This document shows, piece after piece, positions 16,904 to 26,696 of a stretch of 64,000 nt of DNA (positions within the stretch are counted from its first letter, which is position 1; each line of letters begins with the position of its first letter). This stretch comes from Glaciihabitans sp. INWT7. GTDB lineage: Bacteria > Actinomycetota > Actinomycetes > Actinomycetales > Microbacteriaceae. Under the pieces are notes generated by a model. That model saw only the letters and a program-made list of their open reading frames with translations. It searched no databases and was not told where the DNA came from. The stretch spans positions 2,856,419 through 2,920,418 of the forward strand of contig NZ_CP043653.1 of assembly GCF_014217685.1 (NCBI RefSeq), in the 5' to 3' direction. Position numbers and translations under genes: made by a program.

Positions 16904-18718
16904 CTAGACCAGCGACTCCCGCCACGCGGCATGCAGCTTCGCGAAGCGACCGGTTCCGGCGATGAGGTCGCGCGGCGCACCATCCTCCACGATGATGCCG
17001 TGTTCCATCACGAGCACACGGTCGGCAATCGCCACAGTCGACAGGCGGTGGGCGATGATGATCGCGGTGCGGTCGGCGAGCAGGGTCTGCAGACCCTCCT
17101 GAACGAGGCGTTCTGAAGGGATGTCGAGCGACGCGGTAGCCTCATCGAGAATCAGCACGACGGGATCCGCGAGGAACGCCCGGGCAAACGAGATGAGCTG
17201 GCGCTGGCCGGCCGAGACACGACCGCCGCGCTTGTTCACATCGGTGTCGTAGCCATCCGGAAGCGACTGGATGAATTCGTGAGCTCCGACCGCCTTCGCG
17301 GCGGCACGTATCTCCTCCGGCGTCGCATCCGGCTTCCCGAGCGCGATGTTGTCGGCGACGGAGCCCGAGAAGAGGTACGCCTCCTGGGTGACCATCACGA
17401 TCGCCCGCCGCAGGTCCTTCGGGTGCAGCCGGCGAAGGTCGATGCCATCGAGCGACACGACGCCATCCGAGGGGTCGTAGAACCGGGAGATGAGCTTCGC
17501 CAGGGTCGACTTGCCCGCTCCCGTCGATCCCACGAGCGCGATGGTCTGCCCGGCAGGGATCTCGAGATCGAAGTGCGGGAGGATCACCCGGTCCGCCTTG
17601 TAGGCGAACTCGACCCCCTCGAATTTCAGCTCGCCCTCCGCCTTCCAGAGGTCGATCGGACGCGTCGGGTCCGGCACACTCGGCTGTTCCTCAAGCACCC
17701 CGGAGATCTTCTCGAGCGCAGCTGTCGCAGACTGGTAGGAGTTGTAGAACATCGCCATCTCCTGCGCCGGCGCGAAGAACGACCGCGTGTAGAGCAGCGC
17801 CGCGAGCAGCACACCGATGGCGAGTCCTCCGCCGGCGACGCGAAGCCCGCCGACGAGCAGCACCACGGCGAGCGCCACGTTGCCGATCAGCACGAGACCG
17901 GGATCGAGCACTCCGAAGAGCTTGATGGTGCGCAGGTTGGCGAGGCGGTAGTCCTCCACGAGTTCACCGAACTCGGTCTCGTTGCGCTTCTCCTTGCGGA
18001 ACGCCTTCACCGCCCGGATTCCGGTCATCGTCTCCACGAACTGCACGATGAGACGAGCGGATGCCGTGCGTGTCTCGCGGAACGCCTTCTGCGAGCGCAC
18101 CTGGAACCAGCGGATCAGGAAGCCGAGAGGCACGAGCGAACCGAACAGCACGACTCCGCTCACCCAATCGATCGAGAACAGTGCAACGGCGATGAACACC
18201 ATGTACAACCCACCCTGGATCAGCTGGTTGATGCCCGAATCGAGTAGCTCGCGGATGGCATCCAGGTCACTGGTCTGGCGCGCGATGATGCGGCCGGAGG
18301 TGTAGCTCTCGTGGAACTCGAGGCTCAGGCGCTGGGTGTGAAGGAAGACGCGCTTGCGCAGATCGATCAGGATGGCCTGGCTGATGCGCGCCGTGAGCAC
18401 GGTGTACCAGGCGATCAGAACGGCCCCGATCACCCCGGTGAAGAGGTAGGCACCGACCGCGAAGCCGAGCGGCACCCAGTCGTGCTTCACCAGGGCGGGC
18501 AGGCCAGTGTCGATCCCGAACGCGATCAGCGCGGGACCGGCGACCTGCGCGGCGGTCGACACGACCACCACGATGATCGTGAGGGTGACGCGGGCCCAGA
18601 GTGGGCGCAGCAGCGAGTTGAGCAGGCGAAGCGAGCGGTCCCGGATCTGCCGGCTCTCCGCCTTGCTGAAGTCGTTGCGCTCTTCGCCTTCGACACCGGT
18701 GATGTTGGCGGCGCTCAT
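16904..18718 (-). CDS. ABC exporter half-transporter, subunit B
   Basis: A 604-residue fusion of a six-helix type IV ABC exporter domain (about residues 35-335) and a nucleotide-binding domain (from about 365). Walker A is GSTGAGKST, the signature is VSAGQ instead of LSGGQ, and Walker B is VLILDEAT with an intact catalytic Glu. It overlaps its partner gene by 4 bp (ATGA). With the partner's degenerate Walker B it forms a heterodimer like TM287/288 or BmrCD, one active and one inactive ATP site. Multidrug or lipid export is typical of such pairs; the substrate is unknown. Confidence 0.92.
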   Translation of the reverse strand: MSAANITGVEGEERNDFSKAESRQIRDRSLRLLNSLLRPLWARVTLTIIVVVVSTAAQVAGPALIAFGIDTGLPALVKHDWVPLGFAVGAYLFTGVIGAVLIAWYTVLTARISQAILIDLRKRVFLHTQRLSLEFHESYTSGRIIARQTSDLDAIRELLDSGINQLIQGGLYMVFIAVALFSIDWVSGVVLFGSLVPLGFLIRWFQVRSQKAFRETRTASARLIVQFVETMTGIRAVKAFRKEKRNETEFGELVEDYRLANLRTIKLFGVLDPGLVLIGNVALAVVLLVGGLRVAGGGLAIGVLLAALLYTRSFFAPAQEMAMFYNSYQSATAALEKISGVLEEQPSVPDPTRPIDLWKAEGELKFEGVEFAYKADRVILPHFDLEIPAGQTIALVGSTGAGKSTLAKLISRFYDPSDGVVSLDGIDLRRLHPKDLRRAIVMVTQEAYLFSGSVADNIALGKPDATPEEIRAAAKAVGAHEFIQSLPDGYDTDVNKRGGRVSAGQRQLISFARAFLADPVVLILDEATASLDIPSERLVQEGLQTLLADRTAIIIAHRLSTVAIADRVLVMEHGIIVEDGAPRDLIAGTGRFAKLHAAWRESLV

Positions 18719-20559
18719 GCGGTGACCTCCTGCGCTTCGCGCTTCTCTTCATCCTCGAGGCTCGAGATGACGAACCTGTAGTGATCGCTCGATTCGAGCA
18801 GTTCGCTGTGCCGACCGACGGCGGCGATGCGGCCGCGTTCGAGCAGTGCGACACGGTCGGCAAGCATGACGGTGGACGGGCGGTGCGCCACGATGAGTGC
18901 GGTCGTCGAGGCGAGCACCCGACGGAGCGCCGCCTCCACGAGTGCCTCGGTGTCCACATCCAGTGCGGAGAGGGGGTCGTCGAGCACGAGTACCTCCGGG
19001 CGCGCCGCGACCGCACGCGCGAGCGCGAGCCGCTGGCGCTGGCCACCGGAGAGGCTGAGCCCCTCCTCTCCCACCTTCGTGTCGATGCCGAAGGGCAGGT
19101 CGTAGACGAAGTCCGCCTGCGCGATGTCGAGGGCCTCGGCGAGGTCGGCATCCGATCCCTCCGGACGCCCGAGCATCACGTTGTCGCGCACGGATGCCGA
19201 GAACAGCGTGGCATCCTCGAACGCCATGGCGATGTGGGTGCGAAGGTCGAGTCGCCCGAGGTCCCGGATGTCGACGCCATCCAGCCGGATCGCCCCACCG
19301 GTCACGTCGTAGAGCCGCGTGGTGAGCGCGGTGAGAGTCGACTTGCCAGAGCCGGTGAGTCCTACGACCGCCATCGTCTCCCCGGGTTCGAGCTCGAGGT
19401 CGATGCCGTCGAGGAGGTCGTCGTACTGGCTCGGCGAATCGGAGTAGCGGAAGTGCACGTCGTCGAAGACCAGACGCCCCTCGGGTTTCGCGATCGTCTT
19501 CGGGTGCTCGGGGTCGACGATCGTGTTCTTCGCGTCCATCACCTCGAAGAAGCGATCGGCGGCGGTGCGCGTGTCGAAGGTCATCGACAGCAGAAAGCCG
19601 ATCGACTCCACAGGGAAGCGCAACACGGTGGCGGTGGCGAAGAACGCGACGAGCTGGCCGACCGAGATCTGGTCGGCAGCGGCGAGCCAGACGCCGCCGA
19701 GAAGACAGAGCCCGAACGTGACGTCCGGCACCATCAGCAGCCAGAGCCAGATGCCAGCGATCGCCTTGGCCTTCTCGATTTCGGTGCCGCGCAAGTCCTC
19801 CGCCTGGGAGGCGAAGTTCTTGAGCGCGTGGGGACCGCGGCCGAAGGCCTTGAGCACCCGGATGCCGTGCACCGACTCCTCGACGGCGGTCGCGAGGTCG
19901 CCGGCCTGGTCCTGGCTGCGGCGTGCGACCACCGAGTATTTCTGTTCAAAGAGGTAGCCGTAGATCCAGAGCGGAATCGAGCAGAGCACGAAGACGACAC
20001 CGAGGATCCAGCTGATGGAGAGCAGGAACACGAATCCGATGAGGATGGTGATCGTGTTGACGACGAGCAGCACGATGCCGAAGGAGATCCACCGGCGCAC
20101 CAGGTTGAGGTCGCTCACGGCGCGGGAGAGCAACTGGCCGCTCGCCCAGCGGTCGTGGAAGTTCACCGGCAGGTCCTGGAGCTGCTTGTAGAGCGAGTTG
20201 CGCAGATCCGCCTCGACGTGCGTGCCGGGCTGAAGCACGAACCAGCGGCGGAACCAGATCATCACCGCTTCGAGCACACCGAGCCCGAGCACGGCGGCCA
20301 CGGGCCACCAGATCTGGCTCGAGTCACCGTCTTGGAGCGGGCCGTCGACGAGGGCCCGCAGCACCTGAGGGATGAGCAGCGCGACGAGCGCCGCGATGAG
20401 TGCGGACACCATGCCGAGGTAGATGCGCGGCATCGCCGGCTTCGCCCACGGATAGATGCGCACGATCGAGGCGAAGGTGCCCTGGCGTCTCACGGCCGGG
20501 GCCTTCGCTATGGGGGCCTTCGCTGTCGGAAGCGAGCGTTTGCGGTTGTCTGCAGACAA
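18715..20559 (-). CDS. ABC exporter half-transporter, subunit A (degenerate ATP site)
   Basis: A 614-residue exporter subunit with a membrane domain (about residues 45-340) and an ATPase domain with Walker [10 protein letters not shown], an intact LSGGQ signature and Walker [10 protein letters not shown], where the catalytic Glu is Asp. In a head-to-tail dimer its Walker B faces the altered VSAGQ of subunit B, so both altered motifs fall into the same inactive site. The start is TTG at 20559 with AAGGAAA six bases ahead. A 26-codon leader ORF and about 160 bases of untranslated RNA precede it, which suggests expression controlled by translation of the leader. Confidence 0.92.
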   Translation of the reverse strand: MSADNRKRSLPTAKAPIAKAPAVRRQGTFASIVRIYPWAKPAMPRIYLGMVSALIAALVALLIPQVLRALVDGPLQDGDSSQIWWPVAAVLGLGVLEAVMIWFRRWFVLQPGTHVEADLRNSLYKQLQDLPVNFHDRWASGQLLSRAVSDLNLVRRWISFGIVLLVVNTITILIGFVFLLSISWILGVVFVLCSIPLWIYGYLFEQKYSVVARRSQDQAGDLATAVEESVHGIRVLKAFGRGPHALKNFASQAEDLRGTEIEKAKAIAGIWLWLLMVPDVTFGLCLLGGVWLAAADQISVGQLVAFFATATVLRFPVESIGFLLSMTFDTRTAADRFFEVMDAKNTIVDPEHPKTIAKPEGRLVFDDVHFRYSDSPSQYDDLLDGIDLELEPGETMAVVGLTGSGKSTLTALTTRLYDVTGGAIRLDGVDIRDLGRLDLRTHIAMAFEDATLFSASVRDNVMLGRPEGSDADLAEALDIAQADFVYDLPFGIDTKVGEEGLSLSGGQRQRLALARAVAARPEVLVLDDPLSALDVDTEALVEAALRRVLASTTALIVAHRPSTVMLADRVALLERGRIAAVGRHSELLESSDHYRFVISSLEDEEKREAQEVTA

Positions 20560-20718
20560 AGGATTTCCTTGCGGATTGGATGGCTCGCACCGATGTGGTG
20601 GTGGCCGAAAACAAGAGAAGTGGGAGATGTGGAGGATGCCGTGCGGACGCGTCAGTACGGGCCGGGCGACGGACGGTGGAGCTGGCGGGGCAGGCGAGCT
20701 ACTCGGCGGCCCCGGGTG

Positions 20719-20799
20719 TTACCGGGTGCCGATGAAGGGGACGAACGGAAGGACGGCACCACGCGTCGCGCCTGCAGTTGCGAGAGATGTGATGGTCAT
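20719..20799 (-). CDS. 26-codon leader ORF upstream of the ABC exporter
   Basis: ATG at 20799 is preceded by a very strong GGAGG (five bases away) and encodes 26 residues, MTITSLATAGATRGAVLPFV followed by PFIGTR, ending in TAA. It lies between a good promoter and the exporter genes, with about 160 bases before the exporter start. A GC-rich hairpin (CCCGG/CCGGG) overlaps its stop. Leader peptides of this size upstream of drug exporters often sense ribosome-stalling antibiotics. There is no similarity I recognise, and the role is inferred. Confidence 0.55.
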   Translation of the reverse strand: MTITSLATAGATRGAVLPFVPFIGTR

Positions 20800-20878
20800 G
20801 GTGTCCTCCGGAACAGTTGTGTCTTCACCAGTGTGGCCAGGATTCGGCCCCTCGTAGGGGTCAACCGGACAGCCCTAC

Positions 20879-20908
20879 AGGATATGCCCACTACTTACCC
20901 ACATACAA
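20879..20908 (-). promoter_or_regulatory. Candidate promoter of the leader ORF and ABC exporter
   Basis: On the minus strand, TTGTAT (20903-20908) and TATCCT (20879-20884) are 18 bases apart. Transcription would begin near 20872, leaving about 70 bases before the leader ORF. The rest of the 20560-20965 gap holds only the leader and its downstream untranslated region. Confidence 0.45.
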
Positions 20909-20965
20909 CCTTTGTCACGAATTCGTCGCAGATTCCCTCTCCGAGGGGACCGACGACCGAGGAGT

Positions 20966-22165
20966 TCAGCGCACGCGCACCGAGAGGCAGGTGACGCAGC
21001 CCTCGAGCTTCTCGAACTCGCTGATGTCGGTGGTGAGCACGCGGTATCCGAGGTCCGCGATGAGCGCGGCGGACTTCGGCGCTGCGGATGACATCAGCAC
21101 CGTGTCATCCGCCAGCACCACAACGGCCACGCCTTCCGCTTCCGGCACCGCGAGGTAGCGGCCGAACACCGATGGGTCGTCGACGAGGGGCGGGTAGCCG
21201 ATGACCGTGCCATCCGGAAGCGCCGTCACAGCGCTCTTGAGGTGCAGGGCCTTGGTCACGGGCACCGCGACGACCGTGTAGCCGAGCGGCGTCACGAGGG
21301 ATCGCAGCTGGCGGATGCCCTCCGCATTCGTGCGGCCGCCGCGACCGACGAAGACGGTGCGATCCACCTTGAGCACGTCGCCGCCGTCGAGGGTGCCGGG
21401 CATCTCGATGCGGCGGATGCTGAGGCCGAGCGCCGCGACGGCGCGCTCCGCTTCGACGATCTCCCCGGCACGCGACTCGGCTCCGGGGCTGCCGATGATG
21501 GCCGTGCCGCCGAAGATCACCATGGTGTCCTCCACGAACACGGAATCGGGTTGGCCGGTCGCCACCGGCACCTCCACGACGTCCCACCCGGCGTTCGAGA
21601 GCAGTGCGACGTATTCGTCCCACTGGGAGTTGGCGAGCTCGAGGTCGACCGGCACTCGTTCTATGTGGGTGACCTGCCCGTCGGCGAGGCTGTCTGCAGG
21701 GGCACGAACGAGCACGATGCGACGGCTGGCGGCATCCGCCTGACTTCCCACCAGCAGTCGCCAGACCGCATATCCCGCGGAGACTGTGCCGATGATCGCC
21801 GCAAGCACGAAAGGGAGATTCGTACCGATGAGCTGGGTTGCGACAGTTTCGGTGACGGGAGAGGCGCTTCGGGCAACCGTGATCGCCGCCCCGGCGACGG
21901 CTCCGACCAGACCGGCGACGATGCCGCCGATGAGCCTGAGGTACCAATAGCGATAGAAGCCGACGAGAGCGAAGACGGTGAGGACGACGAAGACGATGAG
22001 GGTCGAGCCGAGGAAGAAGTCGAGCACCTGGCCGAGAGTGGAGATGCTGCCGCCGTAGAACAGCAGGGAGACGGCCACGAGCGAGATCAGGGACACGGTG
22101 AGGGCGGAGACGATCGCGCCCGTGAGTCGGCGGAGAAATGGCGAGCGGGCGCTGTCGACGGTCAT
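20966..22165 (-). CDS. Membrane-anchored dimethylargininase-like amidinohydrolase
   Basis: A 399-residue fusion. Residues 1 to about 140 hold four hydrophobic helices (roughly 14-38, 50-72, 77-97, 118-138). From about 148 to the end it is a guanidino-group-modifying enzyme of the DDAH (dimethylarginine dimethylaminohydrolase) type: VEDTMVIFGG with the Glu/Asp pair, GTLDGGDVL, catalytic His308 in ALHLKSAV and Cys393 in EGCVTCLSVRV. It should hydrolyse methylarginine or a similar guanidine to citrulline, on the cytoplasmic face if the topology has an even number of helices. Free-standing DDAH is about 250-280 residues, so the membrane half is extra. TAGGGT lies eight bases before the ATG. Confidence 0.82.
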   Translation of the reverse strand: MTVDSARSPFLRRLTGAIVSALTVSLISLVAVSLLFYGGSISTLGQVLDFFLGSTLIVFVVLTVFALVGFYRYWYLRLIGGIVAGLVGAVAGAAITVARSASPVTETVATQLIGTNLPFVLAAIIGTVSAGYAVWRLLVGSQADAASRRIVLVRAPADSLADGQVTHIERVPVDLELANSQWDEYVALLSNAGWDVVEVPVATGQPDSVFVEDTMVIFGGTAIIGSPGAESRAGEIVEAERAVAALGLSIRRIEMPGTLDGGDVLKVDRTVFVGRGGRTNAEGIRQLRSLVTPLGYTVVAVPVTKALHLKSAVTALPDGTVIGYPPLVDDPSVFGRYLAVPEAEGVAVVVLADDTVLMSSAAPKSAALIADLGYRVLTTDISEFEKLEGCVTCLSVRVR

Positions 22166-23098
22166 GGGTCCCGACCCTAGGGGATGTCGGCTATGGATCG
22201 GCTGTGCCGGGCCGGTGGGTGGGTACCGAGACGAGGTTGGCTCCGGTGGTGTCGATACGCTCGCAACTCGACCGGCATGGCTGTCGTGGGCGCCACCGCG
22301 GGTCACCTGTCGGCGCTCAGCCGGCGGCGCTCTGCCCGTGGCGGCGCGGGTCAGCTGGCGGCGCGCTGGCCCAGCCGACGCAAAGTGCTCTCAGGGACAG
22401 GGCTCAGCGCCGAATGTGACGGATGAGCGGGCCGGGCGACGCTGACGCCCGGGGGGGGTGCGATGCCCGCGGCGGGGGGGTCAGCTGGCGGCCCGCTGGC
22501 CAACCCGACGCGAAGTGCTCTCTGCCGCATGGCTCAAAGCCGAATATGACGGATGCGCGGGCCGGGCGACGCTGACGCCCGGGGCGGTGCGATGCCCGCG
22601 GCCCACGGCGCGGGCTCAGCCGAAGGCGCCGGCCCATCCGACGCAAAGCGTTCTCTGCGGCAGGGCTCAGCGCCGAATGTGGCTGTTGAGCGCCCGGGCG
22701 ACACCGCCCGCAGCGCTGCGCCTGCCGCCGTGCGGTTCGAACCGGCGCAAACTGCTCTCAGGGGACTAGCAGAGCGCCGAATGTGACGGATGCGCGGGCC
22801 GGGCGACGCTGACGCCCGCGGGCGGCGCGGCGCGGCACCGCCGGCGCTGGCGGCGCGGCGCTCGCCGCGGCGGCGGCACCGCCGGCGCGGCGCTCGCCGC
22901 GCGGGCCGAACCGGCGCGAAGCGCTCCCGAGGGGCCAGCTCAGCGCCGATTGTGACCGTTGGCGGGTAGGCCCGCCAATCGCCCACTACTCCCCCGGCCG
23001 ATCGCCTCGCGCGATCCGGCCGAGCGGACGCGAACTGCTCCCCGCGGCGGGCTTCAGCGCGGAGTTCGACGGCTGGGGCACCCGGCCGGGGCAGCGCC
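22166..23098. repeat. Gene-free stretch with repeat array B (51-bp element)
   Basis: More than 900 bases without a credible gene. Six copies of the 51-bp element occupy 22375-22425, 22505-22555, 22638-22688, 22743-22793, 22911-22961 and 23025-23075, all on the minus strand and all exactly 51 bp. Their minus-strand blocks CCGTCACA, GCGCT and GAGCACTT are in the same register as in array A. Between copies is very GC-rich sequence with small inverted repeats such as GGGCGACGCTGACGCCC. At 22251-22273 is a fragment resembling a family-wide palindrome (GTCGATACGCTCGC then CTCGACC). Open frames here do not keep one frame across copies, so it is not coding. Confidence 0.8.
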
Positions 23099-24703
23099 CT
23101 AGTGGTAGAAGTGACGCTCGGCCGTGAAGTACATGGTGACTCCGGCCGCCTTCGCTGCCTCGATCACATCGGCGTCGCGGATCGACCCACCGGGCTGCAC
23201 CACCGCGCGCACGTCCGCATCGAGCAGGATCTGCAGGCCGTCGGCGAACGGGAAGAAGGCGTCGGATGCCGCAACCGATCCGGCCGCGCGATCGCCCGCT
23301 CGCGATACCGCGAGCCGGCAGGAGTCCACGCGGTTGACCTGGCCCATACCGACGCCGACCGAGGCGCCCTCATCGGCCAGCAGGATCGCGTTGGACTTGA
23401 CCGCGCGCACCGCACGCCAGGCGAATTCCAGGTCGGCGCGGGTGGCGTCATCCGCCTCTTCACCGGAGACGAGGGTCCAGCCGTCGCTGGAGAATTCGTC
23501 GAAGACATCGGGCTGTTGCACCAGGAGCCCCCCGCTGATCTGTTTGAACTCGAGGGCTTCGCGCGTGTAGCCCTCCGGCAGCTTGAGAAGCCGGAGGTTC
23601 TTCTTGGTCTGCAGGAGTTCGAGGGCCTCCGGGTCGAAGTCGGGAGCGATCACCACCTCGGTGAAGATGTCCTTCACTGTGCGGGCCATCTCTATGCTGA
23701 CGGGGCGGTTCGCCGCGATCACCCCGCCGTAGGCCGAGACCGGATCGCAGTCGTGGGCGCGCTGGTGCGCCGAGGCGATGGGATCGCCGGCCCCACGCGC
23801 GACCGCGATGCCGCAGGGCTGGGCATGCTTGATGATGGCCACGGCAGGCTCGCGGAAGTCGTAGGCGGTGCGGAGCGCGGCATCCGCGTCCACGTAGTTG
23901 TTGTACGACATCTCCTTGCCGCCGAGCTGGGTCGCCTGCGCGATTCCCGCGCCGTGCTCGGTGACGTAGAGCGAGGCGTCCTGGTGCGAATTCTCGCCGT
24001 AGCGCAGAACGTTCTTGAGCGACGCGGTCACGCTGAAGGTGTGGGCTTCCTCGCGCGGATGCTCCGCCCGGATCCCCACGTTCGCGGCGAAGAACTCGGC
24101 CACAGCGGTGTCGTACGCAGCGGTGTGCGCGAAAGCCTCACCCGCGAGACGCTGTCGCTGAGCGAGAGTAGTGCCGCCAAGGGTCACGGACTTGATCACC
24201 TGGGCGTAGCTGTCGGGCGACACGACGATCGCGACGTTGGCGTGGTTCTTGGCCGCCGCGCGCACCATGGCCGGTCCGCCGATGTCGATCTGCTCGATCG
24301 CATCGTCGCCGACGATCCCCGAGGCGATGGTCTCGACGAAGGGGTAGAGGTTCACGACGACGAGCTCGAAGGGCCGGATGTCGAGCTCGGCGAGCTGCGC
24401 CTCATGGCTCGCGAGCCGCAGGTCCGCCAGGATGCCGGCATGGATGGCGGGATGCAGGGTCTTCACCCTCCCATCGAGGGTCTCCTGGAATCCGGTGACG
24501 CTCGCGACCTCGGTGACGGGGTGCCCGGCATCCGCGATCGTCTTCGCGGTCGAGCCGGTGGAGACGATCTCGACCCCCGCGCCCGCGAGGGCTGCGGCAA
24601 GCTCGAGGAGACCGGTCTTGTCGCTCACGGAGATGAGGGCGCGGGCGATCGGGATGGCATCCCGCGCGCGGTAGTCGGAGGGGTCGTGGGTCGGTGCGCT
24701 CAT
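23099..24703 (-). CDS. purH: Bifunctional AICAR transformylase / IMP cyclohydrolase
   Basis: A 534-residue enzyme for the last two steps of IMP synthesis. The N-terminal cyclohydrolase (MGS-like) domain shows [15 protein letters not shown] and STGSTAKTI; the C-terminal transformylase shows [34 protein letters not shown] and FFPFADGLQ. Full length. It overlaps purN by 4 bp (ATGA) and ends at array B. Cytoplasmic; uses 10-formyl-THF. Confidence 0.97.
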   Translation of the reverse strand: MSAPTHDPSDYRARDAIPIARALISVSDKTGLLELAAALAGAGVEIVSTGSTAKTIADAGHPVTEVASVTGFQETLDGRVKTLHPAIHAGILADLRLASHEAQLAELDIRPFELVVVNLYPFVETIASGIVGDDAIEQIDIGGPAMVRAAAKNHANVAIVVSPDSYAQVIKSVTLGGTTLAQRQRLAGEAFAHTAAYDTAVAEFFAANVGIRAEHPREEAHTFSVTASLKNVLRYGENSHQDASLYVTEHGAGIAQATQLGGKEMSYNNYVDADAALRTAYDFREPAVAIIKHAQPCGIAVARGAGDPIASAHQRAHDCDPVSAYGGVIAANRPVSIEMARTVKDIFTEVVIAPDFDPEALELLQTKKNLRLLKLPEGYTREALEFKQISGGLLVQQPDVFDEFSSDGWTLVSGEEADDATRADLEFAWRAVRAVKSNAILLADEGASVGVGMGQVNRVDSCRLAVSRAGDRAAGSVAASDAFFPFADGLQILLDADVRAVVQPGGSIRDADVIEAAKAAGVTMYFTAERHFYH

Positions 24704-25338
24704 GGGGCACTCCTCAGGTCTGGCGCAGCCGTTTCGGAAGCTGCTTTGCGTGCGGCGATGGTCGGGAGGTCGATGGCGCTGTTGGCGATGTCGAGCACGG
24801 CCTGCACGAGCAGTTCGCGTTCGACCGGCTTGATGCGCTCGTGGAGGGTGGATTCGGTGTCGCCGGGCAGCACGGGAACGCGGCGCTGGGAGATGATCGG
24901 TCCGGCATCCACTCCGTTGTCGACGATGATGATGCTGGCTCCGGTCTCGGTGACGCCCGCGGCGAGGGCATCCCGCACGCCATGGGCCCCCGGGAATTCG
25001 GGGAGGTAGGCCGGATGCGTGTTGATGAGGTTGGGGCTGAGAGCCGCGATCACCCGCGGCGGCAGCAGCTTCATGAAACCGCTGAGGATCACGAGGTCCG
25101 GCTTCCAGACCCGGATCTGGTCCAGGAGCGCATCACCCCAGCTCTCCCGGTCATCGAAGCTCGACAGTGCGGCCGCGAAGGTGGGGATGCCATAGGCCTC
25201 GGCATGCTCGAAACCGTCCGCATCCCGGTCCGCTCCCACCGCGATGACCCGGGCCGGGAACTCGGCGTCCTCGGAGGCCTCGAGAAGCGCGCGGAGGTTC
25301 GACCCTCCGCCGGAGATCAACACGACCAATGAGAGCAC
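24700..25338 (-). CDS. purN: Phosphoribosylglycinamide formyltransferase
   Basis: A 212-residue formyl-THF-dependent GAR transformylase, the third step of purine synthesis. Seen: [14 protein letters not shown] (phosphate binding), [15 protein letters not shown] with the catalytic His and Asn, and VDAGPIISQ. The GTG at 25338 lies six bases after TAGGCT (25345-25350, minus strand), so the purN-purH mRNA is probably leaderless and starts at this codon. It is followed by purH with a 4-bp overlap. Confidence 0.96.
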   Translation of the reverse strand: MLSLVVLISGGGSNLRALLEASEDAEFPARVIAVGADRDADGFEHAEAYGIPTFAAALSSFDDRESWGDALLDQIRVWKPDLVILSGFMKLLPPRVIAALSPNLINTHPAYLPEFPGAHGVRDALAAGVTETGASIIIVDNGVDAGPIISQRRVPVLPGDTESTLHERIKPVERELLVQAVLDIANSAIDLPTIAARKAASETAAPDLRSAP

Positions 25339-25364
25339 CCACAGAGCCTATCGGAGTGCCCGTC

Positions 25365-25381
25365 GGTCGAGTATCGAGACC
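25365..25381. repeat. Short palindrome GGTCGAGTATCGAGACC
   Basis: A 17-bp near-palindrome between the end of the PerM gene and purN. I associate this sequence, usually as a longer hairpin, with many intergenic sites in Microbacteriaceae genomes; here only the core is present. Confidence 0.45.
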
Positions 25382-25389
25382 GCGGGCCC

Positions 25390-26607
25390 TCAGCGGCGAG
25401 ACGGCCGCCCGGCCAGTAGGCCGATGACCGCGGCGACGCCGATCTCGAGCGCGCCGAACCCGCCGACGAGCCATGGTGACGGCCCGACATCCACCAGTCG
25501 CCCGGGGCCGGCAGAACCGGCGGATGCCCAGGCGAGCAGCGCGAGGAGGATTCCGCCGACGACGCCACTCGCGAGTCCGGCGGCGATGAAGGAGCTCACA
25601 GAGGCCCGGGGGCCGAGCTCGCGGGCCAGGCGCGGCCGCACGACGAGAGCGACGAAGAAGCCGGCGAGCACGGGCACGAGGAGTCCGAGGAATCCCCACC
25701 CGAGGGCGCCCGGGGCGGGAATCGCGCCGAGCACGGGGATGGCGGGAATGGGTCCGAGCGTGGTGCCGAGCGGCGTGACGGAAGAGCCCGTTCCCATGGC
25801 GAAGCCGGGCCCGATGAACCACGCGGCGCCCCAGATCACGAGATTGGGCAGCACTGCCAACTGCCCGATGGTGAGCGCGATGCCTCCGAGGACACCCGCG
25901 TGCACGCCCTCGTACAGGGAGATGATGGCCGCATAATTCGCGAGGAACAGCACCGCGACGGCGAGGGCGGATGCGGCGATCACCACGCTCGCGGAGCCGA
26001 CGCCACCGCGCAGCCCCGCCACGATGATCGTGCGCACGTCCGGACGCCAGCCCCGCACGATTCCCCGGGCGCTGTCGCCGAGCACGTCTGCGGCGGCAGT
26101 GGGCGGGCGCAGAATCTCGGAGCCGATCACGATCCCGAGGGCGAAGACGAGAGTCGGCAGCAGCGTTCCCTGCCAGATGGAGGGTCGCGCGGCGGGCAGG
26201 AGCACGCTGAGCGTGAGCCCGAGCGAGATCACGGCGAAAGCGGCGACGGACACCGCCATCCCCAACAGTCGATGAGGGGTCTCACCGATGCGACGGCCGG
26301 CGCGCACCCCGAGCAGCACGGTCACGAGCGCGAACCCCAGCGGGGCGATGGTGACGATGAACGGGGTTCCCGCACCATCGAATCCCAGCCCGGAGGCCAT
26401 CACCGGGTCGAGGGTGAGCTGGATGTCCACGCCGGAACCGAGCAGCCAGAGGTCGACCGCGGTGCGCCAGAACACGATGAAATCGACTTGGAGTCCGTAC
26501 TGGAAGGCCCACAGCACCGTGAGCGGCACGAGCGGGATCGCGACCCCGATGGCGGCAACGAGTAGCGCTTCCAGCGCGGAGAAGAGGGCGGTGAGCGGAC
26601 GATTCAT
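25390..26607 (-). CDS. PerM/DUF6350 membrane protein, cell-division associated
   Basis: A 405-residue integral membrane protein with about ten helices and no catalytic motifs. Its place directly ahead of purN-purH matches the conserved actinobacterial gene known as perM (DUF6350), which in mycobacteria is linked to cell division and septum stability. That function is taken from the family, not visible in the sequence. The ATG at 26607 has GGAGG-like sequence only in antisense; a -10-like TAGGCT lies ten bases ahead. Confidence 0.75.
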   Translation of the reverse strand: MNRPLTALFSALEALLVAAIGVAIPLVPLTVLWAFQYGLQVDFIVFWRTAVDLWLLGSGVDIQLTLDPVMASGLGFDGAGTPFIVTIAPLGFALVTVLLGVRAGRRIGETPHRLLGMAVSVAAFAVISLGLTLSVLLPAARPSIWQGTLLPTLVFALGIVIGSEILRPPTAAADVLGDSARGIVRGWRPDVRTIIVAGLRGGVGSASVVIAASALAVAVLFLANYAAIISLYEGVHAGVLGGIALTIGQLAVLPNLVIWGAAWFIGPGFAMGTGSSVTPLGTTLGPIPAIPVLGAIPAPGALGWGFLGLLVPVLAGFFVALVVRPRLARELGPRASVSSFIAAGLASGVVGGILLALLAWASAGSAGPGRLVDVGPSPWLVGGFGALEIGVAAVIGLLAGRPSRR

Positions 26608-26623
26608 ACCGGAGGTGAGCCTA

Positions 26624-26646
26624 CCGGCGGCCTCGCGATCCGCCGG
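26624..26646 (-). terminator. Hairpin after the dhaKLM operon
   Basis: CCGGCGG (26624-26630) pairs with CCGCCGG (26640-26646) in the 89-bp gap between dhaM and the PerM gene. A short but perfect stem without a T run. Confidence 0.4.
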
Positions 26647-26696
26647 TCCGCCGATCCGTCGTGGCGCAAACGCGATTGCCGCTGAGCTTCACCTCC

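Noticed and set aside
18781-20994. Plus-strand open frame of 737 codons
   Set aside because: It is antisense to the ABC exporter subunit A, rich in His/Arg/Glu as expected for a GC-rich shadow, and has no domain.
22534-22986. Minus-strand open frame of 150 codons in array B
   Set aside because: The 51-bp copies fall into different frames within it, so the peptide is not conserved from copy to copy.
16199-23098. CRISPR arrays at the two repeat clusters
   Set aside because: Copies are diverged 51-mers with irregular spacing and no unique spacers of even length, and there are no cas genes.
23102-25009. Plus-strand open frame of 635 codons
   Set aside because: Antisense to purH and purN, both certain genes.
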